In this document: positions 42,950 to 50,964 of the stretch, piece by piece | Position numbering within the stretch: the stretch's first letter is position 1 | Layout: every line of letters begins with the position of its first letter | The notes under the pieces: generated by a model | Seen by the model: only the letters and a program-made list of their open reading frames with translations | The model's database searches: none | Told to the model about the DNA's origin: nothing | Position numbers and translations under genes: made by a program | DNA from: DASXKD01 sp963734725 | Lineage (GTDB): Bacteria; Actinomycetota; Actinomycetes; Streptosporangiales; Streptosporangiaceae | DNA: 64,000 nt | Direction of reading: 5' to 3' | Assembly: GCA_963734725.1 (NCBI GenBank) | Contig: CAVTIX010000029.1 | Span: 62,001-126,000 of the forward strand

Positions 42950-43513
42950 TCAGGGAAGCTCGCGGCGCACGAGCCAGCGGGGCTTGCCGCCGCGTCGTCC
43001 GGCGGTCTGGCAGACGCGCCTGAATCGGTGTGCCTCGAACAGCGCGACGGTGCCCACGTAACCGCTGGTCTGGTCGACACGCTCGCTGCCAGGGTCGACC
43101 GGGTAGCCTTCCAGCGCGGTCGCGCCCATCGCGTCCGCATGCCCGACGGCGCCCTCCAGGAGCTGGTGCATCAGGCCGCGGCGGCGGAACCCCGGCCGCA
43201 CCACGAAGCACACCACCGACCACGCGCCCTCGTCCTGGAGGTGCGGGATGGTCCGGGAGTTGACCAGGGCGCGGTAGGTGGACTTCGGCGCGACCGAGCA
43301 CCAGCCGGCCGTCGCGCCATCGACGTAGGCCAGCACCCCTGGGCCCGGTTCGCTGGCGCACAGCGCGCGCATGTGCGCGATCCGGCCGGGCATGTCGAGG
43401 CTGGAATTGCGGTACGCCATGCAGACGCATCCGCCTGCGCCTGGCTTGCGCGGCACCATCAACGACGCGAAGTCCTCCCATCGCCCGGCCGCCGGCCGCA
43501 CCTGGACTCCCAT
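42950..43513 (-). CDS. GNAT family N-acetyltransferase
   Basis: This is a 187-residue acetyltransferase. It has the N-terminal strand VQVRPAAGRWEDFASLM, AYVDGATAGWCSVAPKSTY, the CoA-binding loop CFVVRPGFRRRGLMHQLLEG (motif A, R-x-x-G-x-G/A variant RRRGLM) and the late GYVGTVALFEAHRFRRV. The family is often found as a stand-alone GNAT with GCVCMAY near the start. The substrate is unknown. I chose the ATG at 43513; an ATG at 43567 would add 18 residues lacking homology. Confidence 0.85.
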   Translation of the reverse strand: MGVQVRPAAGRWEDFASLMVPRKPGAGGCVCMAYRNSSLDMPGRIAHMRALCASEPGPGVLAYVDGATAGWCSVAPKSTYRALVNSRTIPHLQDEGAWSVVCFVVRPGFRRRGLMHQLLEGAVGHADAMGATALEGYPVDPGSERVDQTSGYVGTVALFEAHRFRRVCQTAGRRGGKPRWLVRRELP

Positions 43514-43850
43514 GCGCCGAGGATAGGCCCGCTGGGCCGAGCCCAGGTATCGGGCTCGGAGGATCACCGGGGCCGTCTACGCCGCACGCAGCAGCCTCGC
43601 GAATGCGCTGGATGCGCACATCACCCGTTCCGCGGCGAACGCTAACCAGTCCCTTCCTGACCGCGCCGACGCCCGTAACACTTCGGCGGCTCAGTGCGCG
43701 TTGACGTGGCGCGCGGCCGGCGCACCCCCATCTGGTCGCGCTCATGCGCGCTGGCGCCGGCTTCGAGCGCGGCCCTGCGCGCGGAGCGGGAGGCCGCCGC
43801 GGCCTGACGCCGCAAAATCGCGTTGCCCTGACCGGACCCGGCGTGTTGTG
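43514..43850. other. Gene-free stretch upstream of the mini-ORF region
   Basis: About 335 bp. One short frame (PIWSRSCALAPASSAAL) is open but has no start context. Nothing recognised. Confidence 0.3.
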
Positions 43851-43871
43851 ATCGGCGGGAATGCCGCCGAT
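43851..43871 (+). other. Perfect 8-bp stem-loop before a mini-ORF
   Basis: ATCGGCGG (43851-43858) pairs with CCGCCGAT (43864-43871) around GAATG. It ends just before the GGAGGAGGGG ribosome site of the 12-codon ORF at 43887. It could modulate ribosome access there. Confidence 0.45.
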
Positions 43872-43886
43872 GGCGGAGGAGGGGTG

Positions 43887-43925
43887 ATGCGCCAGCCAGA
43901 CGGGACGGTCACGGCAGCGCTCTGA
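43887..43925 (+). CDS. 12-aa mini-ORF
   Basis: ATG is preceded by an unusually strong GGAGGAGGGG. The encoded peptide is MRQPDGTVTAAL. It may be a leader peptide, or the ribosome site may have belonged to a lost gene. No conservation can be judged from one sequence. Confidence 0.25.
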   Translation: MRQPDGTVTAAL

Positions 43926-44000
43926 TCACAGGGGACGGCGCCGACGCCAGTGAGGGCGGGATGACACCTACCGCTGGCAGCTGAGGAGGCTCGGCTGACA

Positions 44001-44099
44001 GTGACCGGGACAATCCAGCTAAACCCGGTCGAGGTCCGGATCCGGCGGCTGAAAGATGCCCCGGTGAAGCAGGAAGCGGAAGTAATCGCCGGCCCCTAA
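44001..44099 (+). CDS. 32-aa mini-ORF
   Basis: GTG lies 11 nt after AGGAGG. The product has charged residues spread as in a real helix (VEVRIRRLKDAPVKQEAEVI). A further AAAGGAGGGGG follows its stop, ahead of the RNHCP region. It may be a small gene co-transcribed with RNHCP. No family is recognised. Confidence 0.3.
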   Translation: MTGTIQLNPVEVRIRRLKDAPVKQEAEVIAGP

Positions 44100-44243
44100 A
44101 GGAGGGGGACCAGGCGGTGAACCGGTCCCTCGCCTGCGCTAAGCCTGGGAGCTGCCCGGACGCCAAGCGCGGACGGTCAGCGAGAACGAACGGAACCCTG
44201 CACTCCCGATTGAAGATCACTTCTTCGATCCGGAGGCAGAGCC

Positions 44244-44564
44244 ATCAGCAGGTCCGCCCAGAACCGGGGCTTCACGTGCGAGAACTGCGGCGCGAGCGTT
44301 GCACCGCTCAGCAACGGGAGCTACCGCAACCACTGCCCGGCGTGCCTGTGCTCCAAGCACGTCAACATCGCTCCCGGCGACCGGGCCTCGGCCTGCCGCG
44401 GAATGATGCGCCCCGAGCGTCTCGAGCACCGCGGCGGCAAGGGACTCGTGCTGGTCCACCGGTGCGTCGTCTGCGGCTTCGCCCGGCCCAACCGGATCGC
44501 CGACGACCCAGGGCAAGGCGACGACATCGACGCGATCATCGCGCTGATGTCCAAAGCCGGGTAG
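44244..44564 (+). CDS. RNHCP domain zinc-ribbon protein with apparent ATC start
   Basis: This is a 106-residue RNHCP-domain protein, named for the motif present here in SYRNHCPACLCSKHVNIAPG. Two CxxC pairs (CENC, CVVC) plus CPAC indicate zinc binding. GDRASACRGMMRPERL and GFARPNRIADDPGQGDDIDA complete the domain. In this frame the nearest upstream stop is TGA at 44211. No ATG, GTG, TTG or CTG lies between it and the first domain residues. GGAGG at 44232-44236 is followed 7 nt later by ATC at 44244, followed by SRSAQNRGF, which matches the normal M-S-R start. Either ATC initiates or an ATG has been misread or mutated. Confidence 0.75.
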   Translation: MSRSAQNRGFTCENCGASVAPLSNGSYRNHCPACLCSKHVNIAPGDRASACRGMMRPERLEHRGGKGLVLVHRCVVCGFARPNRIADDPGQGDDIDAIIALMSKAG

Positions 44565-44857
44565 CACCACGGCCGGTGCCCACGACAACGCCCCCGCGGG
44601 CACCGCGCCAACTACATCAACCACAAGTCTTGACAATTGCTCATCATCCGAGGCCGATCCGTCAAGGATCAAGTGAGGCTTTTTGGGCTACCCGAGGGTA
44701 GGACGGCTGCGGACTTCTCCACCACGAGCTGGCAGACGTCGCGATGAATTTTGGCCCTTGTGGAGCGGTCTGCAGAGGCCAGCGCTCGCGATTGTTGCCT
44801 GCCCGCAGGCGGCCCGATCCGGACACCTTCGCTCGAAGTAGTGAATGTCGTGGGGAC

Positions 44858-45370
44858 TCAGCTGTCGGGCGTGACCGCATCCAATCGGCGCCGAACCTCC
44901 GACGTGTTCACGCCGAGAGCGCCCAGCAGCACCGCCGCAGGATCTGGTGGTTGGAGAGTGAGGATCTGGGCCAGCACCTGCTGGGCCGTGACCTGGGTCT
45001 TCCGGCGCATGGGCTTGACCGCTTCCTCAAGCACTTTCTTTGCCGCGGGCGTCATGCGGAGGCGATCTTTTTTCATGACGGCTCTGATCGTCGGCTTCTT
45101 CGGCACGGCGCGCATCGGCAGTGGGGGAGCGTCGGCGCCGGACCCCATGCCCAGGGCACCCAGGGCTTCCTGATCGAGCGACTCAAGGGCCTGGCGAGCT
45201 TGCTGCAGGCTCACGCCCAACACGACTTCGATCGGGGGATCCTCCAACAAGCCGAGCAAGACGTGATCGGTGCCGGTTCGGCGATCACCTCGGCGACGAG
45301 CCTCCTCACTGGCCCGCATATAGATGGTCCAGGGGTGAAGCACCTCTGGCACAACGGATTCGGTGGTCAT
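44858..45370 (-). CDS. Clp N-terminal (R) domain protein
   Basis: This 170-residue protein is made of one Clp N-domain without ATPase modules. Two R repeats are visible: EARRRGDRRTGTDHVLLGLL (first) and LRMTPAAKKVLEEAVKPMRR with VTAQQVLAQIL (second). Stand-alone ClpN proteins are thought to act as adaptors or decoys for ClpC, or as sensors of damaged protein. The ATG at 45370 has AGGAGTC upstream and overlaps the stop of the HTH gene by 4 nt, so the pair is coupled. HTH-ClpN pairs recur in actinobacteria, but their job is poorly described. Confidence 0.85.
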   Translation of the reverse strand: MTTESVVPEVLHPWTIYMRASEEARRRGDRRTGTDHVLLGLLEDPPIEVVLGVSLQQARQALESLDQEALGALGMGSGADAPPLPMRAVPKKPTIRAVMKKDRLRMTPAAKKVLEEAVKPMRRKTQVTAQQVLAQILTLQPPDPAAVLLGALGVNTSEVRRRLDAVTPDS

Positions 45371-45579
45371 GATGACTCCTTGTTGTATTTGGTGTGCACG
45401 GATTGGCGGGTGACGCCCAAAGCGTCTCCGATCTGCTGCCACGACCAGCCCTTTTCCCGGGCCGACGCGACGTGGTTCGCTTCGACCCTCTCAGCCAGGC
45501 GATGTAGCGCCAACGAGGCGCGAAGCCCAATTGCCGGGTCATCCGACGAGAGATTCAGGCTGAGTTTTTCGATGTCCAT
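45367..45579 (-). CDS. Small HTH protein paired with ClpN
   Basis: This is a 70-residue protein with an N-terminal helix (DIEKLSLNLSSDDPAIGLRA) and a C-terminal helix-turn-helix, AREKGWSWQQIGDALGVTRQ followed by SVHTKYNK. It is small enough to act as a dimeric DNA-binding module only. The start codon lies 7 nt after a near-perfect -10 box, so the message is probably leaderless. Twin palindromes overlap the promoter, the expected site for this protein itself. The gene is coupled to the ClpN gene downstream. Confidence 0.8.
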   Translation of the reverse strand: MDIEKLSLNLSSDDPAIGLRASLALHRLAERVEANHVASAREKGWSWQQIGDALGVTRQSVHTKYNKESS

Positions 45580-45582
45580 GCC

Positions 45583-45627
45583 TGTCAGTATAGACTGACA
45601 TCCTTGATTTGTCAATCTAAACTGACA
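45583..45627. repeat. Twin 18-bp operator-like palindromes
   Basis: 45583-45600 reads TGTCAGTATAGACTGACA and 45610-45627 reads TGTCAATCTAAACTGACA. Both are near-perfect palindromes of the form TGTCA-n8-TGACA, with centres 27 bp apart. The first covers the -10 and the second the -35 of the HTH-ClpN promoter. Confidence 0.8.
45587..45615 (-). promoter_or_regulatory. Consensus promoter of the HTH-ClpN operon
   Basis: Read on the minus strand: TTGACA (45615-45610), a 17-bp spacer and TATACT (45592-45587). The A of the ATG (45579) is the eighth base after the -10 box, so transcription would begin at or one base before the start codon: a leaderless mRNA. This is the best sigma-70-type promoter seen in the window. 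Confidence 0.85.
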
Positions 45628-45799
45628 CAGCAGATCGCCACACCGGAGTGCCCCAGATGGCCGGGTCACGGACGCGATCATTCTGGACCAGAAGGCCGAA
45701 TCCTTGTTGCCGCGAGCGGTTGGATCGTCCCGCGACAGACCATTCTGCGGAGGGACGGCTCGATCGCGTAGGTCCCGAAGGGTGCCCCAAGACGCGCGG

Positions 45800-46142
45800 G
45801 CGGGAGCGCTTCGGCTTCAGGCGGCACCTGTGGTTCGGAGACAGCCGGCTGGCGATCGGTGATGAGTCCCCGGACCTGGGGATCGTGTCCCCGCTGACGC
45901 TGGGCGGCACCTACGGGGCGCTGCACCTGGCGGTCGCGGACGCCGCTGCGGTGTGGCAGCAGGCCCTGGAGGCCGGAGCCAAGGTGTTCGAGCCGCTGCA
46001 TGAGGCGTTCTGGGGCGATTACACCGGCCAGTTCATCGACCCGTTCGGTCACCGCTGGGCCATCGACCAGCACCTCCGCGACGTGCCGCCCGGCGAGGTC
46101 GCCCGGCTGGCGGCGGAGGCATTCGGCGAAGGCACCGGCTGA
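45800..46142 (+). pseudogene. VOC/glyoxalase (PhnB-like) protein, N-terminus lost
   Basis: The C-terminal three quarters of a VOC-fold protein are intact: FGDSRLAIGDESPDLGIVSP, GTYGALHLAVADAAAVW, GAKVFEPLHEAFWGDYTGQF and IDPFGHRWAIDQHLRDVP. The first beta-alpha unit, with the initial metal His, is replaced by unrelated Arg-rich sequence. No good start exists nearby. The open frame begins at 45648 but those codons are not family sequence. A 5' rearrangement is likely, near the HTH-ClpN promoter. Confidence 0.7.
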
Positions 46143-46240
46143 TGCGCTACCGGTGTTCGGCCCCACCGGGCTGCGGGCATCGGAGTTGTTCCTGGGCGCG
46201 ATGACCTTCGGCGAGCACGGCGGCGTGGCGCCCCGCCCGA
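46143..46240 (+). pseudogene. Aldo/keto reductase N-terminal fragment
   Basis: Thirty codons reading LPVFGPTGLRASELFLGAMT and FGEHGGVA match the first strands of aldo/keto reductases (normally YRPLGRTGLRVSEL-x-LGAMTFG). The sequence then loses all similarity and the barrel is missing. It follows the VOC fragment directly. Beyond it, to 46560, another frame encodes FPAAYLRAFADVFRARD, which looks protein-like but cannot be assigned. Confidence 0.65.
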
Positions 46241-46560
46241 GGAATGCTCACGCGAAGCCACCTGGGATCGCCGCGGGGAGTGGGCTGGCCCTGTGCCTTG
46301 GGGGCCGTCATGACGCATGCGCGGGGGGGGCGCAGCATCAGCTTCCCCGCGGCGTATCTGAGGGCTTTCGCCGATGTCTTTCGCGCTCGCGACTCGCCGC
46401 GCCACTCGCCCTCCTACCGCTTGACGACGCTGATCGCCGAGATCGAAAGCACGGGCGTACGGGGCGACGTCGGCGGGAAGGGCACCGGGTACCCGATTGG
46501 CACCGGCTCAGCTGGATACCCGGGTAACGGAAATCGCCGATGCCCTTCAAGGAGATCCTC

Positions 46561-47046
46561 ATGAACCGGAAGCTAAACGTCGCTCTGTGGATCGTGGCCG
46601 CAATCTTGGCCGTTGTCTTCCTCGTCGCCAGCAGCACTAAGGTGTTCGTGCCCAAGGAGAAGCTGGCCGGCATGGGCGGCGCCGCCTCCAGATGGGTTGA
46701 CGACTTCAGCCCCGGCGCCCTCAAGGCCATCGGAGCCCTCGAGTTCCTGGCGGCGGCCGGCCTGATCGTGCCCGCCGCGCTCGGCATCGCGCCAGTTCTG
46801 GTGCCGCTGGCTGCTACCGGTGCGGTGTTGCTGTTTACAGGCGCGGTGATCATGCGCCTCCGCCGGGGCGAGAGGGCAACGATCATCGCCGACCTGGCCT
46901 ATCTCGCCATGGCCGCCTTCGTGGCCTGGGGCCGCTTCGGCCCAGGGTCTTTCACCCGGCAGGCCCAGCGGGCCGCCTTGAGCCGGGCTCGCCTACGCCG
47001 GAGGGCACGAGGAGGCCTCCCCGACCGCGGCCGGCTCGTTCGCTGA
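46561..47046 (+). CDS. DoxX family membrane protein
   Basis: This is a 161-residue protein with four helices: about 5-25 (LNVALWIVAAILAVVFLVAS), 57-77 (GALEFLAAAGLIVPAALGIA in part), 80-100 and 108-128. The DoxX signature region STKVFVPKEKLAGMG follows helix 1. The family ending is normally WGRFGPESF; here GPGSF is followed by about 30 Arg/Ala-rich residues, so a late frameshift may have removed the normal stop. The second ATG (46561) follows AAGGAG; an ATG at 46540 lies upstream of that site. Confidence 0.75.
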   Translation: MNRKLNVALWIVAAILAVVFLVASSTKVFVPKEKLAGMGGAASRWVDDFSPGALKAIGALEFLAAAGLIVPAALGIAPVLVPLAATGAVLLFTGAVIMRLRRGERATIIADLAYLAMAAFVAWGRFGPGSFTRQAQRAALSRARLRRRARGGLPDRGRLVR

Positions 47047-47078
47047 CCGGGCTCCGAGGCGCCAATCGGACGGCACGT

Positions 47079-47235
47079 TCAGACCGCTTTGCCCACGTCG
47101 TCCGGGCCAGCGACAGGCGCGTGGGCTTTGACCGGGTCGCGAACGAGCGCGGTGACCGCATCGCCGCGCGACAGTAGGCCGCGGACGATCTCGCTGCCGA
47201 CGCGGCCGGTGGCGCCGATCACCGCGGTGGCAGAT
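47079..47235 (-). pseudogene. NmrA-like NAD(P)-binding protein, N-terminal fragment
   Basis: About 50 codons read AVIGATGRVGSEIVRGLLSR and GDAVTALVRDPVKAHAP, the first beta-alpha-beta unit of NmrA/SDR-a proteins with the GATGxxG dinucleotide motif. A stop at 47079 cuts it before the second strand. It has no proper start. It belongs to the run of truncated genes between 45.8 and 48 kb. Confidence 0.65.
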
Positions 47236-47437
47236 GCCCGGCATGCTCGATCACCGCCGCACGCCGGGCAGCGCTTCCAGCATGGAATCACTGGCCTGCA
47301 CCGGGCAGGGACCATCCGCACACGCAAGATCAGCACCGGCCGATCCAGCCGGGCGCACTGGCGGGCCAGTTGCGGCTCATCGCGGGACCAGCCGGCTGCC
47401 GGTCAGGCGGCAGGGCTGGCCTCCCCCCCGGGCGGAT

Positions 47438-47964
47438 CTAGTCGCCGGTCACGCCGTCGATGCACTCGCGGATCAGATCGGCATGGCCGTTATGGCGCGC
47501 GTACTCCTCGATCATGTGCAGATAGATCCACCGGATGTCACGATCGGCGCCGCCCCACCGAAACGGCACGACATCATCGAGACCCTTGCCGGCCACCGCC
47601 TCGCGCGCCGCGACGATCTCGCACCGGTAGGTGCCCAGGTCAGCCTCGGCGTCGGCGGCCTCGATGTTGTTGAAGTCGGAACCCTGGTCTGCCTCGGTCC
47701 AGTACAGGTCAGCCACATCCTCGCCGGCAGCGCACTGGCGGAACCACCCGCGCTCCGCGTCGGCCAAGTGCCGGACCAGGCCCAAAAGCGAGAGGTTAGA
47801 CGGCGGAACCGCACGCCGCCTCAGCTGCCCGGCCGTCAACCCTGCGCACTTGGCAGCAAGGTGTCACGCTGATAGTCGAGCCACTGCTCAAGCGCCCTGC
47901 GCTCGGCAACGACGTAGTCCGGGTCAGCACGCTCAACCGCGGGTGCGGTCCACTCCGTAGTCAC
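47438..47964 (-). pseudogene. DinB/DUF664 (mycothiol-transferase-like) protein, frameshifted
   Basis: From a GTG at 47964 the frame gives the family N-terminus TTEWTAPAVERADPDYVVAE and RRALEQWLDYQRDTLLP, then a stop. The family continues in the next frame as KCAGLTAGQLRRRAVPPSNL and SLLGLVRHLADAERGWF, through RWIYLHMIEEYARHNGHADL to 47438. One base is missing in the ctgccaagtg near 47854; with it restored the protein is 175 residues, normal for DUF664. The metal-binding His residues of the four-helix bundle are present. Either a recent lesion or a sequencing error. Confidence 0.75.
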
Positions 47965-48300
47965 GCTGGCCCACGCTACCCGGCGGCGCGGTTAAAGGCC
48001 GGCCTACGCCTAGACAACGCCGAACAGTGTCAGATATGCGCGAGCTATGTCCTGACTGTCCTCGAGGCGATATCGGCACCTAACGGCGGCTCTTCGCGCG
48101 GCTGTCATTGAAGTGCCGATTACGCTCTGCGGTCGGCCCGGGCGAGGCGCAGACGCATCAAGCCGCAGCAAGTGATCGCGAGGACGGGGCGCCCGGGCCC
48201 TAGCGCTGTCTGGCGCGCAGTCGGCCCGGGGGGAACGGCGGGCCTCAACGCGGCATTTCGGGATGACCGTTCTGGGAGGCGGGCAGCTGATTGCCGGGTG
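47965..48300. other. Gene-free stretch
   Basis: About 335 bp between two minus-strand genes. No motif, hairpin or repeat was recognised. It presumably contains the promoter of the DUF664 gene. Confidence 0.35.
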
Positions 48301-49068
48301 CTACTGCTCGCCGCGCCGGCGCGCGAGATGGACGGTGATGTCGGCGGCGACCTCGACCGTCTCGGACAGGACCTGCAGGATCCGGCTATATGCCTGCCCT
48401 TGCTCGGAGGCCGGCAATTGGAGATAAGCCGAGACGGTCAACAGATGGCCCACGTAATCGCGGGCGCTCATCGTCAGCCGCCGCTCGATCACGGACTGCT
48501 GAACATCGGTGAACCACGGCGACCGTTGGAGCTCGGTCCCTGGCCATTGCATGTCATGTCCCGGCGGCGTCCGGTCGGGAGACCGGACCTCGTCGCTGTC
48601 CAGGAACGGCGCCCGCGCCGCGCGCACAGCTTCCGCCACAGCCGGGTCCGCCAGCTGGAGCGGCCCACCGAACGAGGCAAACACGCCACCCGGCGCCAGC
48701 AGCGCAGCCAGGCGCGGACACCGGCCCTGCGGGTTCGTCCAATGCAGCGCCGCGGCCGCATAAACCAGCCCGTACCTCTCGCCCGGCCGCAACTCCTCCA
48801 ACGCGGCGCGCACGGTCGTGACGTTGGCTGGCACGTGCTTACGCAACTCGGCGAGCATGTCCCCGTCCGGGTCGGTCGCGGTGACCGTGACCCCCCGGTG
48901 AGCGAACAGGCGGGTTGCCTTGCCGGTCCCGGCGCCAATCTCCAGGGCAGCCCGGACCGGCCGGCCCGCGTACGTCATCACCATGTCGAAAAGCTCCACC
49001 GGATATCCAGGCCGGAACCGCTCGTATGCCTCCGTCACCCCCCCGAAGCTCAGTGCCCGACCAGACAT
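48301..49068 (-). CDS. Class I SAM-dependent methyltransferase
   Basis: This is a 255-residue methyltransferase of the trans-aconitate/UbiE-like type. It starts SGRALSFGGVTEAYERFRPG, typical of this branch. Motif I is ALEIGAGTGKATRLFAHRGV (about 41-60) with VTATDPDGDMLAEL binding the ribose, and LVYAAAALHWTNPQGRCPRL supplies the motif with the W-x-D/N substrate gate. The ATG at 49068 lies about 9 nt after AGGA; one at 49077 is possible. It stands alone, substrate unknown. Confidence 0.87.
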   Translation of the reverse strand: MSGRALSFGGVTEAYERFRPGYPVELFDMVMTYAGRPVRAALEIGAGTGKATRLFAHRGVTVTATDPDGDMLAELRKHVPANVTTVRAALEELRPGERYGLVYAAAALHWTNPQGRCPRLAALLAPGGVFASFGGPLQLADPAVAEAVRAARAPFLDSDEVRSPDRTPPGHDMQWPGTELQRSPWFTDVQQSVIERRLTMSARDYVGHLLTVSAYLQLPASEQGQAYSRILQVLSETVEVAADITVHLARRRGEQ

Positions 49069-49409
49069 GCCGACCATCCTGACACGATCTGCCCCGTCAA
49101 TACCCCGGCCCTTTCGCCCGGCCTAGCCTGCCGCCCGATCGTGGGCCGCGGAACTCTGAAGCAACGACGACCGCTCATGCAGAAACCGGATGCTGGCGGC
49201 AGCTCTGGGCTGCAGAATACTCAGGTGGCACTAGGCAAAAGGGCTGCGTCGATGGGCTAGGACGGTGCTAGGCAACGGGGCACACACGGGCATGGGGCAC
49301 ACGCGGTTGGCCAGGCAGCAGACGGCCGGGGCATGTCCAGCCTCACGTTGTTGTCGGCCGCGCGCAGGCCGTTTCGCCGGCCGCCAGCTCCGCGAGCCTC
49401 CCAGCCCCG
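49069..49409. other. Gene-free stretch between divergent genes
   Basis: About 340 bp. The frame of the GT39 gene is open back to 49265, but that part is Arg/Pro/Cys-rich with no membrane or family signature. No clear promoter or hairpin was recognised. Confidence 0.3.
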
Positions 49410-50852
49410 GTGTGGATGATCGCCGCCGTCTTCGTGGCGGTCGAGCTCGCGCTCAGCGGCCGGTACGGCTTCCTCCAGGACGAGCTCTACTTCATCGAGG
49501 CCGGCCGGCATCTCGCGTTCGGCTACGTGGACCAGCCGCCGCTGGCCCCGCTGGTCACCCGAGTCACCGACGTGCTCGGCGTGAGCCCCACGGCGATCCG
49601 GATCGTCCCGGCGCTGGCCGGTGGGGCGGTCGTGGTCATCACGGCCAGGTTCGCGGTGCTGTTCGGCGCGGGGCGGTTCGGCCGGATACTGGCCGCCCTC
49701 ATCACCGCGTGCGCCCCGCTCGTCCTCGCCCTGTCCCACCTGGGCATCACCGAGTCCCCCGACCTCCTGGCCTGGGCGGTGGTCCTGCTGTGCGTGACCA
49801 CGGCGTTGCTGCGGGACCGGCCATGCTGGTGGCTCGGGGCCGGGCTCGCGGCGGGCATCGGGCTGGAAGACAACAACCTGATGCTCCTGCTGCTGATCGG
49901 CCTCGCCGCGGGCATCTTGTGCTCTGGGCGCCGGTGGGTGCTCGGCACCAGGTGGCCGTGGCTGGGCGCCGGCCTCGCCGCGGTGATCTGGGCGCCGAAC
50001 GTCGCCTGGCAGGCAACCCACGGGTGGCCGCAGCTCGCCATGGCATCCGAGCTGCACCAGTTGAACAGCTCCCCGGGCGCTTTCCTCGCGGGCCCGGTGA
50101 CCGTCCTGGCGTTCGCGGGAGTGCTGGTGATACCGCTGCTCGTCGCGGGCTTCGTCCGGCTCTGGCGGACCCCGGACCTGCGGTTCCTCGCCATCACCAG
50201 CGCGCTGCTCGTCGTCTACGTGCTGGCCTGGATACCGGGCAAGACGTACTACGCGGAAGGAACGGCGCCGGCGCTGGTGGCTTCGGCCGCCGTGGCGGCG
50301 GAGGGCTGGATCGCCCGTGGCCGCCGGCCGGGACTGCGGCGCCGCCTGGTGGTGGCCGCGCCCCTGGTGAGCATTGCCATCTCGGCGCAGACGATCCTGC
50401 CGATCGTGCCGATCGCCTACCTGCACGACGTGCCGAACCTGGACACGGTGACCACCGCGGACACCTTCGGCTGGCAACAACTCACCCGCGCGGTCGCGGC
50501 GCAGGACGCGGCCCTGGCCCGGGCCGGCCAGGCGCCTACCTCGATCTTCGCCGGCAACTACGGCGAGGCCGGCGCGCTGGATGTCCTCGGCGCCGCCGAC
50601 CACCTGCCGCCGGTGCTCTCCGGCAACAACAACTACTGGATCTGGGGGCCAGGGCGCGCCTCCGACCGCACCGTGCTCGTGGTCGACGCGCTCGGCTGGC
50701 TGCGCCCCTATTTCGCCCACTGTCGCGTGCTGGCCACCTACTACGCGCCGTACCACGTGCCGAGCGACTTCACCGGCCTGGACATCGGCGTCTGCACCGG
50801 CCCGGTGGGCGGCTGGCGGACGCTCTGGCCGCACCTGCAGAACTACGGCTGA
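49410..50852 (+). CDS. Glycosyltransferase family 39-like membrane protein
   Basis: This 480-residue ArnT/PMT-like protein has about ten helices. The first outer loop carries the signature ALSGRYGFLQDELYFIEAGR (about 14-33) with the D-E pair used in GT39/GT83 catalysis, then LAFGYVDQPPLAPLVTRV. Helices follow through about residue 350. The C-terminal soluble domain has IFAGNYGEAGALDVLG and GNNNYWIWGPG. These enzymes move a sugar from a polyprenyl-phosphate donor to a lipid or protein outside the membrane. The GTG at 49410 starts right at the first helix, and a slightly longer N-terminus cannot be excluded. Confidence 0.85.
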   Translation: MWMIAAVFVAVELALSGRYGFLQDELYFIEAGRHLAFGYVDQPPLAPLVTRVTDVLGVSPTAIRIVPALAGGAVVVITARFAVLFGAGRFGRILAALITACAPLVLALSHLGITESPDLLAWAVVLLCVTTALLRDRPCWWLGAGLAAGIGLEDNNLMLLLLIGLAAGILCSGRRWVLGTRWPWLGAGLAAVIWAPNVAWQATHGWPQLAMASELHQLNSSPGAFLAGPVTVLAFAGVLVIPLLVAGFVRLWRTPDLRFLAITSALLVVYVLAWIPGKTYYAEGTAPALVASAAVAAEGWIARGRRPGLRRRLVVAAPLVSIAISAQTILPIVPIAYLHDVPNLDTVTTADTFGWQQLTRAVAAQDAALARAGQAPTSIFAGNYGEAGALDVLGAADHLPPVLSGNNNYWIWGPGRASDRTVLVVDALGWLRPYFAHCRVLATYYAPYHVPSDFTGLDIGVCTGPVGGWRTLWPHLQNYG

Positions 50853-50964
50853 CGGCGGCCCGGGCGCGGAAGGCAGCGCGCCGGAAAAGTGTTAGGTACC
50901 CGGGGGTTCGGCAGCCATCCTGGTGCGTAGTTCCCCCTGCCCGCCATATCTTTCCGCGCCAGCC

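Noticed and set aside
44117..44701. 194-codon plus-strand frame with a ribosome site before its GTG
   Set aside because: It overlaps RNHCP in another frame and becomes Arg/Pro/Gln-rich there. The RNHCP frame has the zinc motifs.
49257..50834. 525-codon minus-strand frame opposite the GT39 gene
   Set aside because: Low-complexity Arg/His/Gln-rich product with no motif. The sense strand has helices and the GT39 signature.
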